From the NCBI GenBank assembly GCA_001282665.1, contig LN874946.1:324347-332558 (forward strand): a stretch of DNA of 8,212 nucleotides. The letters run 5' to 3'. The notes below the pieces were generated by a model, which was not told the DNA's origin, did no database searches, and saw nothing but the letters and a program-made list of their open reading frames with translations. Shown piece after piece: positions 1 to 5,069 of this stretch (positions within the stretch are counted from its first letter, which is position 1; every line of letters starts with the position of its first letter). Source of the stretch: Clostridiales bacterium mt11 (lineage in GTDB: Bacteria > Bacillota > Clostridia > Tissierellales > Tepidimicrobiaceae). The position numbers and the translations under genes are program-made.

Positions 1-18
1 TTTTTTTATCATTAAATA

Positions 19-51
19 ATGACAAATTTTTACTGACAAATTATATATAAT
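19..51 (+). promoter_or_regulatory. Candidate Spo0A-controlled promoter of spoIIGA-sigE
   Basis: A -35-like ATGACA (19-24) and a perfect -10 TATAAT (46-51) are separated by 21 bases, longer than the usual 17. The spoIIG promoter of B. subtilis is known to be a sigma-A promoter with an overlong spacer that needs Spo0A~P bound next to RNA polymerase, so this layout fits. An alternative pairing, CTGACA (33-38) with CATAAA (55-60) at a 16-base spacer, cannot be excluded. The start site would lie near position 57-60, giving a leader of about 60 bases. Confidence 0.5.
20..42 (+). promoter_or_regulatory. Two direct Spo0A-box-like repeats
   Basis: TGACAAATT occurs at 20-28 and again at 34-42, with a 14-base period. 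The first seven bases of each, TGACAAA, differ at one position from the Spo0A box TGNCGAA. One copy overlaps the presumed -35 hexamer and the other lies in the spacer. The position immediately upstream of spoIIGA, a classical Spo0A target, supports the call. The A for G mismatch in both copies makes this a probable rather than certain site. Confidence 0.45.
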
Positions 52-104
52 AGACATAAAGATTAAAATTATTGAATAAGCTTTTAGTATAGGTATTTCA
101 TAAA

Positions 105-112
105 AAGGAGGT
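105..112 (+). promoter_or_regulatory. Ribosome binding site of spoIIGA
   Basis: AAGGAGGT is a full-strength Shine-Dalgarno sequence ending 7 bases before the TTG at 120. An in-frame TAA stands directly before that TTG (117-119), so the frame cannot start earlier. The nearby ATG at 124 is out of frame. Together these fix TTG as the start of spoIIGA. Confidence 0.85.
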
Positions 113-119
113 ATTCTAA

Positions 120-1016
120 TTGTATGTATATGCTGAATACCTATTGATAGAAAATATAATAATTAATTTTATTATATTATATGTTACTAAGAGGATTGCA
201 AGAACCAAAACTAGCAAATTAAGGTTATTTATTGCAGCTTTAATAGGATCTACTTATACATTGGTATCCTTTTTTCCATCATTACAATTTATGGGTAAAT
301 TTATAATTAAATTTTCAGTTTCTATACTTATGATCATAGTAGCTTTTAATCCAGAAAAACTAAATCAATTCTTTAAGCAATTGTCTGCATTTTATATGGT
401 GGCTTTTGCTTTTGCCGGTGCAATTATTGGTATATTTTATATTTTAAATAACAATTTTAATTTAACTAGATTTTCATTTAGGAATTCTGATGAGCTGATT
501 AAGTTTTTAATTATAGGTATAGGAGTTGCTATTTTACTCATAAGATATATCTTAAAGTTCCATCAAAATAAAATAAGCAAGGAGAATTTTTTAACCAACA
601 TAATTATTAGTTTAAATGACAAAGAGGCTAGATTGATTGCATTAATAGACACTGGAAATTCATTAAAGGAACCAATATCTCAACAACCAGTAATAATCGC
701 AGAATATAATGCACTAGAGTGTATACTGCCAGAAACGATGAGAAGTATGTATTTGAATAAAAAGGAATTAGATTTAAATTTTATGGCTAAAGTCATGGAC
801 GAGATTGGAGATGATATAAAACTTAGGTTGATTCCATTTAAATCCATAGGTAATGAAAATGGAATATTAGTTGGATTTAAACCTGATAGCATAAAAGTTA
901 ACTTAGATAATGGGACGAAGAGATTAACAGAGGACATAATAGTTGCTATTTACAACGATAAGCTAGCGACGGATGAAGAATATAATGGATTATTACATCC
1001 TGAAATATTAGGATAG
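120..1016 (+). CDS. spoIIGA: Sporulation sigma-E processing peptidase SpoIIGA
   Basis: Membrane-embedded aspartic protease that activates sigma-E in the mother cell by removing the N-terminal pro-sequence of pro-sigma-E. The 298-residue protein has five hydrophobic segments in its first half (about 5-21, 36-52, 58-76, 90-109 and 127-145). A soluble C-terminal domain follows, with the catalytic motif DTGNSL (D177 to L182). The downstream stretch RLIPFKSIGNENG (236-248) and the C-terminal LHPEIL are typical of the family. The length is close to the B. subtilis protein (about 310 residues). The start is TTG: it has an excellent Shine-Dalgarno sequence, an in-frame stop lies directly upstream, and the first residues (MYVYAEYLLIENIIINF) match the family's N-terminal membrane helix. 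The substrate gene sigE starts 11 bases downstream, as in the spoIIG operon. Expression is probably driven by the Spo0A-type promoter at 19-51. Confidence 0.96.
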   Translation: MYVYAEYLLIENIIINFIILYVTKRIARTKTSKLRLFIAALIGSTYTLVSFFPSLQFMGKFIIKFSVSILMIIVAFNPEKLNQFFKQLSAFYMVAFAFAGAIIGIFYILNNNFNLTRFSFRNSDELIKFLIIGIGVAILLIRYILKFHQNKISKENFLTNIIISLNDKEARLIALIDTGNSLKEPISQQPVIIAEYNALECILPETMRSMYLNKKELDLNFMAKVMDEIGDDIKLRLIPFKSIGNENGILVGFKPDSIKVNLDNGTKRLTEDIIVAIYNDKLATDEEYNGLLHPEILG

Positions 1017-1027
1017 GGGGAGAGGAT

Positions 1028-1741
1028 TTGAATGAAATACGCATAAAGATCAAACTGATTCTATACAAAATGTTAGGAAAGTTGAAGATATTAGACAGTA
1101 TTTATTATATAGGTAGTGGAGAGGTACTTCCGCCTCCATTAAAACCTGAAGAAGAATCTTATTTTTTGAAAAGGTTAAAGTATGACGATAGTATTAAAGG
1201 CATATTAATAGAGAGAAATTTGCGTTTAGTAGTTTATATAGCTAGAAAGTTTGAAAATACGGGTATATGTATTGAAGATTTAATATCCATAGGTACTATA
1301 GGTTTAATCAAAGCAGTAAACACTTTTAATCCCGATAAGAATATTAAATTAGCTACTTATGCATCTAAATGCATAGAAAACGAAATATTAATGTATTTAA
1401 GACGCAATAGCAAAACCAAATCGGAAGTATCTTTTGATGAACCTCTTAACGTCGATTGGGATGGTAATGAGTTGTTATTATCTGATATATTGGGAACAGA
1501 TGGAGATGTTATATTTAAGTTTTTAGAAGAGGAAGTAGATAAGGAATTATTAAATCAAGCAATAGATAAACTTTCAGGAAGAGAAAAGACAATTGTAGAA
1601 TTGCGATTTGGTCTAAAAAATGGTAAAGAAAAGACTCAAAAAGAAGTGGCAGATATGCTAGGTATATCCCAATCCTATATTTCTCGATTAGAGAAGAGAA
1701 TAATAAAAAGATTAAAGAAAGAAATGGTTAGATTAATGTAA
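1028..1741 (+). CDS. sigE: RNA polymerase sporulation sigma factor sigma-E, pro-form
   Basis: Early mother-cell-specific sigma factor, made as an inactive membrane-associated precursor and cleaved by SpoIIGA. The 237-residue sequence is strongly sigma-E-like. A basic amphipathic pro-region occupies about residues 1-26, ending at the processing-site motif YYIGSGEVLPPPL (26-38). Region 2 includes NLRLVVYIARKFENTG (64-79), EDLISIGTIGLIKAVNTF (83-100) and the -10-binding segment KLATYASKCIENEILMYLRR (107-126). The region 4 helix-turn-helix is TQKEVADMLGISQSYISRLE (203-222). The start is TTG at 1028, with a G-rich Shine-Dalgarno sequence (GGGGGAGAGG, 1016-1025) that overlaps the spoIIGA stop. The nearby ATG at 1032 is out of frame, and the next in-frame ATG (codon 14) would remove half the pro-region. 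It is the second gene of the spoIIGA-sigE unit, which ends at the terminator at 1763-1821. Confidence 0.97.
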   Translation: MNEIRIKIKLILYKMLGKLKILDSIYYIGSGEVLPPPLKPEEESYFLKRLKYDDSIKGILIERNLRLVVYIARKFENTGICIEDLISIGTIGLIKAVNTFNPDKNIKLATYASKCIENEILMYLRRNSKTKSEVSFDEPLNVDWDGNELLLSDILGTDGDVIFKFLEEEVDKELLNQAIDKLSGREKTIVELRFGLKNGKEKTQKEVADMLGISQSYISRLEKRIIKRLKKEMVRLM

Positions 1742-1762
1742 TAAGATAAAAGAGTTGATGTG

Positions 1763-1821
1763 CTTCCTTTAAGGTATAAGATTAAAATAAAAATCTATTA
1801 CCTTATAGGGAGTATTTTTTT
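1763..1821 (+). terminator. Intrinsic terminator after sigE
   Basis: The left arm 1763-1783 and right arm 1792-1812 form a 21-position stem with only three mismatches and one G-T wobble. The core is TAAGGTA paired with TACCTTA, and the loop is the 8-base AAAATAAA. A run of seven T (1815-1821) follows after a 2-base gap. It sits 22 bases after the sigE stop and separates the spoIIGA-sigE transcript from sigG. Confidence 0.88.
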
Positions 1822-1897
1822 ATTTAAAAGGGCTAAATATATATAGTGAAGAGTAAATTCCACTAATCAAAAATGGATATAATTTACAACTGAATAT

Positions 1898-1926
1898 TGA
1901 ATAAAAAAAGTAATTGAGGTAATAAT
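1898..1926 (+). promoter_or_regulatory. Candidate sigma-F/sigma-G promoter of sigG
   Basis: The -35-like TGAATA (1898-1903) is followed after 14 bases by GGTAATAAT (1918-1926), which fits a sigma-F -10 pattern of the type GGNRANANT. The same -35 followed after 17 bases by AATAATT (1921-1927) resembles a sigma-G -10 (CATNNTA) at five of seven positions. In B. subtilis sigG is first transcribed by sigma-F and then by sigma-G itself, so an overlapping site is expected. Transcription would start near 1933, leaving a leader of about 36 bases. The spacing and consensus are recalled from other species and not verified for this one. Confidence 0.45.
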
Positions 1927-1933
1927 TTTATAT

Positions 1934-1968
1934 GAAAAGGGGTAAAACATGGGAAAGGGATGAAATAG
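1934..1968 (+). promoter_or_regulatory. sigG leader with two micro-ORFs and tandem Shine-Dalgarno sequences
   Basis: AAGGGG (1937-1942) lies 6 bases before an ATG that opens a five-codon frame, ATG GGA AAG GGA TGA (1949-1963). The TGA overlaps, as ATGA, a second ATG that opens ATG AAA TAG (1960-1968). That frame is in phase with sigG and ends directly at its GTG. A second Shine-Dalgarno-like AAAGGGA (1954-1960) lies 8 bases before the GTG. Whether ribosomes use the micro-ORFs is unknown. Confidence 0.4.
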
Positions 1969-2742
1969 GTGCACACAAATAAAGTTGAGATTTGTGGGGT
2001 AAATACTTCTAAATTGCCAGTACTCACAAATGAAGAAATGCAGAAATTATTTGTAAAAATTAAAGCAGGAGATATGGAAGCTAGAGAGGAGTTTATACAA
2101 GGAAATTTAAGATTGGTATTAAGTATCATTCAAAGGTTTAATAGAAGAGGAGAAAACGTAGATGACTTATTTCAAGTAGGATGTATAGGTTTAATAAAAG
2201 CAATAGATAATTTTGATTTAAGCCAAAATGTAAGATTTTCTACCTATGCTGTTCCTATGATTATTGGTGAAATTAGAAGATATCTAAGAGATAATAACTC
2301 TATAAGAGTAAGCAGATCCTTAAGAGATGTAGCTTATAAAGCCCTACAAGCTAGAGATGCATTGGTCAATAAAAATTTAAAAGAACCAACTATTACAGAA
2401 ATTGCTGAAGAATTAAATCTACCAAAAGAGGAAGTAGTTTTTGCCCTAGATGCAATTCAAGAGCCTATATCCTTGTTTGAACCCATATATCATGATAGTG
2501 GTGATGCAATATTTGTAATGGATCAAGTAAAGGATGAAAAATCTGAAGACGAAGTATGGCTTCAAGAAATTGCATTAAGAGAGGCCATAAGTAAATTGAA
2601 TAAAAGAGAAAAACTTATCTTAAACCTAAGATTCTATGAGGGAAAGACACAAATGGAGGTGGCTGAAGAGATAGGGATTTCTCAGGCTCAAGTTTCACGG
2701 TTAGAGAAAAATGCTTTAAGACAGATGAGAAAATTAATTTAA
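1969..2742 (+). CDS. sigG: RNA polymerase sporulation sigma factor sigma-G
   Basis: Late forespore-specific sigma factor that directs genes for spore DNA protection and germination. The 257-residue protein opens with the sigma-G signature NKVEICGVNTSKLPVL (4-19). Region 2 contains NLRLVLSIIQRFNRRGENVD (46-65), DLFQVGCIGLIKAIDNFDL (66-84) and FSTYAVPMIIGEIRRYLRDN (90-109). Region 3 covers roughly 112-192, and the region 4 helix-turn-helix is TQMEVAEEIGISQAQVSRLE (227-246). The start is GTG at 1969: an in-frame TAG directly precedes it, and the N-terminus matches the B. subtilis protein, which also begins near NKVEICGV. Length matches the family (about 260). It follows sigE after a terminator and a 227-base gap, so it has its own promoter, as expected for a gene read in the other compartment. 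The residue corresponding to B. subtilis Asn45 is Gln44 here. Confidence 0.97.
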   Translation: MHTNKVEICGVNTSKLPVLTNEEMQKLFVKIKAGDMEAREEFIQGNLRLVLSIIQRFNRRGENVDDLFQVGCIGLIKAIDNFDLSQNVRFSTYAVPMIIGEIRRYLRDNNSIRVSRSLRDVAYKALQARDALVNKNLKEPTITEIAEELNLPKEEVVFALDAIQEPISLFEPIYHDSGDAIFVMDQVKDEKSEDEVWLQEIALREAISKLNKREKLILNLRFYEGKTQMEVAEEIGISQAQVSRLEKNALRQMRKLI

Positions 2743-2830
2743 TAGAAACCATTACCTTACCAAATAAAAGGTATATTTAGCACAAGTGTTTAAATATATA
2801 TATATAAAGGACATAGAAAGGGGTAGGGTA

Positions 2831-3076
2831 ATGGTTAAATTATCAGAGATGAGAGAAAAAGAAGTTATAAACATAAGAGATGGTGCTAAGATTGGTCTTA
2901 TATATGATTTTGAGATAGATTTACAAAATGGAAAGATTGTAGCAGTAGTGATACCAGGTCCAGGGAAAATATTGGGTATATTTGGGAAAAACAATGATCT
3001 GATAATACAATGGAAAAACATAGTGAGAATTGGAACCGATGCAATATTAGTAGATATGGATATAGAGGAAGATTAG
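2831..3076 (+). CDS. ylmC: YlmC/YmxH family PRC-barrel sporulation-associated protein
   Basis: Small single-domain protein of 81 residues forming a PRC-barrel-like fold. The family is widespread in spore formers and is named YlmC/YmxH after the B. subtilis paralogues; the molecular role is not established. Visible features are the opening MVKLSEMREKEVINIRDG, the beta-rich stretch IGLIYDFEIDLQNGKIVAVV (21-40), the turn IPGPGKILGIFG (41-52) and the closing WKNIVRIGTDAILVD (61-75). I chose ATG 2831 because AAAGGGG (2817-2823) lies 7 bases upstream and the family begins with MVKLSE or similar. The frame stays open back to a GTG at 2786, but those 15 extra residues are not family-like and have no ribosome site. 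Its place right after sigG matches B. subtilis and many clostridia. The 88-base gap before it contains only a weak TATATA-rich stretch and no convincing promoter. Confidence 0.9.
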   Translation: MVKLSEMREKEVINIRDGAKIGLIYDFEIDLQNGKIVAVVIPGPGKILGIFGKNNDLIIQWKNIVRIGTDAILVDMDIEED

Positions 3077-3080
3077 CTAT

Positions 3081-3109
3081 TAGACAATTGAAAAGGTATA
3101 TATTATAAT
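3081..3109 (+). promoter_or_regulatory. Sigma-A promoter upstream of nrdR
   Basis: The -35 TAGACA (3081-3086) matches TTGACA at five of six positions. A 17-base spacer leads to a perfect -10 TATAAT (3104-3109). It starts 5 bases after the ylmC stop and would give a start site near 3116, about 25 bases before the nrdR start codon. It is the best vegetative promoter in the window and probably drives nrdR, pgeF and the signalling genes behind them. No clear NrdR-box palindrome was recognised around it. Confidence 0.7.
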
Positions 3110-3140
3110 CAAGATAAAGACAAAGATGAGAGGTGAAAAT

Positions 3141-3596
3141 ATGAAATGTCCATTTTGTGATTACTATGAAACTAAGGTAGTCGATTCAAGACCTACCGAT
3201 GAAGGACAAGCTATTAGAAGAAGAAGAGAATGTATAAAGTGTTCAAAGAGATTTACAACTTATGAAAAAATTGAAGAGATACCGTTAATAATCGTAAAAA
3301 AAGGTGGAAATAGAGAACCTTATGATAGAAATAAGGTTTTAAATGGCTTATTAAAGGCCTGTGAAAAAAGACCTGTACCTCTAAGTACTATAGAAGATAC
3401 TGTAGATGAAATTGAGAAGGCATTGTATAATTCCATGGAAAGAGAAGTAACTAGCCAGCATATTGGAGAGATGATAATGAATAGACTTAAAGATATTGAT
3501 GAAGTGTCCTATGTAAGGTTTGCTTCAGTATATAGGCAATTTAAAGATATAAATACTTTTATGGAAGAATTAAAAAAGCTTTTGAATGAAGAATAA
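3141..3596 (+). CDS. nrdR: Transcriptional repressor NrdR
   Basis: Zinc- and nucleotide-binding repressor of ribonucleotide reductase genes; its ATP-cone senses ATP and dATP levels. The 151-residue protein has the N-terminal zinc ribbon with cysteine pairs C3/C6 (CPFC) and C31/C34 (CIKC), separated by VVDSRPTDEG and the basic run RRRRE that contributes to DNA binding. The ATP-cone covers about residues 49-139 (IIVKKGGNREPYDRNKVLNG at the start, YVRFASVYRQFKDI at the end). Length equals the family norm (about 150). I chose ATG 3141: it has GAGAGGTG at 3128-3135 as ribosome site and gives the canonical MKCPFC start. An in-frame ATG at 3126 would add five residues and consume that site. The gene lies behind a good sigma-A promoter and 22 bases before pgeF. 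Confidence 0.97.
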   Translation: MKCPFCDYYETKVVDSRPTDEGQAIRRRRECIKCSKRFTTYEKIEEIPLIIVKKGGNREPYDRNKVLNGLLKACEKRPVPLSTIEDTVDEIEKALYNSMEREVTSQHIGEMIMNRLKDIDEVSYVRFASVYRQFKDINTFMEELKKLLNEE

Positions 3597-3618
3597 TATG
3601 GTTGAATAGGGTGATTAA

Positions 3619-4359
3619 ATGGGAATTATTGAAAATAATAAAGATGGATTCATGTATTATCAAATGGAAGCTTTTAAGGATATAGATTTTGCCAATCATT
3701 TATTTACTTCGAGAATAGGCTGGAATAATGAAAATATTAAAGATAAAATATCCCACATATTCAATGTACCAAAAGTAAATATAATCAACTTAAAGCAGGT
3801 TCATGGGACAGATATTATGATAATCGACGAAAAAACGAAGGATTTAGAAGGAATATCGGATATAGAAAAGGATGGTCTAATAACTAATATACCTAAATTA
3901 GTTCTAATTACGTATCATGCGGATTGTGTGCCTATATATTTTTTAGATAAAAAGAAGCAGGTAGTTGGATTAGCCCACGGTGGATGGCGAGGTACTTATG
4001 ATAATATAAGCGGTAAGATGGTCGATTTGATGATGAATACTTATAATTCGAAGACAGAAGATATATTAGTTGGTATTGGACCATCTATAGGTCCTTGCTG
4101 TTATGAAGTGAGCCTGGATTTAGGGGAGAAATTTGCATTAAAGTATAGCGGATTTAAAGATATACTAAGACACAAAGATGACAGCGTTTATTTAGACTTA
4201 TGGAAAGTAAATTATCTTCAAGTTAGGGAAAAGGGGATACTCGAAGAAAATATTACACTGTCTCGAACTTGTACATCCTGTAATGTAGATAAGCTTTATT
4301 CTTATAGAAGGGAAGAAGGTACTAAAAATAGAATGGCTGCTGCTATTAGCATATTATAA
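3619..4359 (+). CDS. pgeF: Peptidoglycan editing factor PgeF (YfiH/YlmD, laccase-domain protein)
   Basis: Cytoplasmic zinc enzyme of the former multicopper polyphenol oxidase family (DUF152). In E. coli it prevents incorporation of wrong amino acids into peptidoglycan precursors, and relatives have purine nucleoside phosphorylase/adenosine deaminase activity. The 246-residue protein shows the family motifs in order: LKQVHGTD (58-65), HADCVPIYF (100-108), VGLAHGGWRGTYDNISG (116-132), VGIGPSIGPCCYEV (151-164) and RTCTSCNVDKLYSYRREEG (216-234). The predicted metal ligands H62, C103 and H120 are all present. ATG 3619 has AGGGTGA (3608-3614) upstream. Length is normal for the family. In B. subtilis the homologue ylmD is also a close neighbour of sigG and ylmC. 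The 14-base gap to the next gene suggests co-transcription. The physiological substrate cannot be read from the sequence. Confidence 0.93.
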   Translation: MGIIENNKDGFMYYQMEAFKDIDFANHLFTSRIGWNNENIKDKISHIFNVPKVNIINLKQVHGTDIMIIDEKTKDLEGISDIEKDGLITNIPKLVLITYHADCVPIYFLDKKKQVVGLAHGGWRGTYDNISGKMVDLMMNTYNSKTEDILVGIGPSIGPCCYEVSLDLGEKFALKYSGFKDILRHKDDSVYLDLWKVNYLQVREKGILEENITLSRTCTSCNVDKLYSYRREEGTKNRMAAAISIL

Positions 4360-4373
4360 ATTGGGGGATTAAT

Positions 4374-5066
4374 ATGGCTATAAAAATACTAGTAGTTGAT
4401 GATGAATATAATATCGTCGAGTTAGTGAAATATAATCTAGAGAATAATGGATACGAGGTAAAAGAGGCTTATGATGGGAAACAAGCTGTAGATCTGGCTT
4501 TAATAGAAAAATTTGATTTAATAATACTTGATTTGATGTTGCCTAAAATTGATGGTATAGAGGTATGTAAAACTATAAAAGAAGATAACCCTAATATTCC
4601 AATTATCATGTTAACTGCAAAAACCAGTGAATCTGACAAGGTATTGGGTTTAAATATTGGAGCAGATGATTATATTACAAAACCATTTAGCATTAAAGAA
4701 TTACTAGCGAGGGTTAATGCTGTTTTAAGACGTAGTAGTGAGCATATTAAAACTACGGACAGTGGAACAATATATCTTGGTAATCTAGAAATTCATTTGG
4801 ACAGACATGAAGTATTTAAAAATGGGGAATTAATAGACTTAACTTTAAAGGAATTTGAGTTGTTAAGGATTTTAGCTGAGAATAAGGGAAAAGTCTTATC
4901 AAGAAATACATTATTAGACATGGTTTGGGGATATGATTTTTATGGTGAAACTAGAACTGTAGATGTTCATGTAAGAAATTTAAGAAAAAAAATAGAAGAG
5001 GATGATAAAAATCCTCAATATATTGAGACAGTACGGGGTGTAGGTTACAGGATAGGTATGAGGTGA
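4374..5066 (+). CDS. OmpR/PhoP-family response regulator
   Basis: Cytoplasmic DNA-binding response regulator of a two-component system, 230 residues. The receiver domain (about 3-118) has the acidic pair D9/D10, the phosphorylation site D53 in IILDLMLPKIDG, the switch residue T81 and the conserved K103 in KPFSIKELLARV. A linker follows, then the winged-helix DNA-binding domain (about 130-229) with LTLKEFELLRILAENKGKVL, the recognition helix RTVDVHVRNLRKKIE (194-208) and the closing wing IETVRGVGYRI. It most resembles the PhoP/WalR group, but symbols are withheld because orthology cannot be decided here. GGGGGA (4363-4368) is the ribosome site. Its stop codon TGA lies inside the ribosome site AGGTGA of the kinase gene, three bases before the kinase ATG, so the pair is surely translationally coupled partners. 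The target genes are unknown. Confidence 0.93.
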   Translation: MAIKILVVDDEYNIVELVKYNLENNGYEVKEAYDGKQAVDLALIEKFDLIILDLMLPKIDGIEVCKTIKEDNPNIPIIMLTAKTSESDKVLGLNIGADDYITKPFSIKELLARVNAVLRRSSEHIKTTDSGTIYLGNLEIHLDRHEVFKNGELIDLTLKEFELLRILAENKGKVLSRNTLLDMVWGYDFYGETRTVDVHVRNLRKKIEEDDKNPQYIETVRGVGYRIGMR

Positions 5067-5069
5067 TTT

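Noticed and set aside
1..7. Seven T at the window start as the tail of an upstream gene's terminator
   Set aside because: Plausible, but the stem would lie outside the window, so it cannot be supported.
1878..1883. TATAAT upstream of sigG as a sigma-A promoter
   Set aside because: No TTGACA-like element at a 16-18 base distance; the TGAATA/GGTAATAAT site fits the expected sporulation control better.
1884..2129. Minus-strand open frame opposite the sigG start (and the other minus-strand frames in the window)
   Set aside because: They lie opposite strongly conserved genes, have no family-like sequence and no ribosome sites.
2558..2575. TGGCTT...TTGCA resembling a sigma-54 -24/-12 promoter inside sigG
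   Set aside because: The GG and GC dinucleotides are 14 rather than 12 bases apart, and the site is inside a conserved coding region.
2753..2773. Hairpin TACCTT/AAGGTA just after sigG, sharing its core with the sigE terminator stem
   Set aside because: Only six base pairs around a 9-base loop and no T-run behind it; too weak to call a terminator, and the shared hexamer is likely chance in AT-rich DNA.
2786..2830. Longer ylmC reading from GTG 2786
   Set aside because: No ribosome site for it, and the added residues are low-complexity translation of an AT repeat; ATG 2831 has a good site and the family N-terminus.
3126..3140. Longer nrdR reading from ATG 3126
   Set aside because: It would use up the Shine-Dalgarno sequence of ATG 3141, and NrdR proteins start at MKCPFC.
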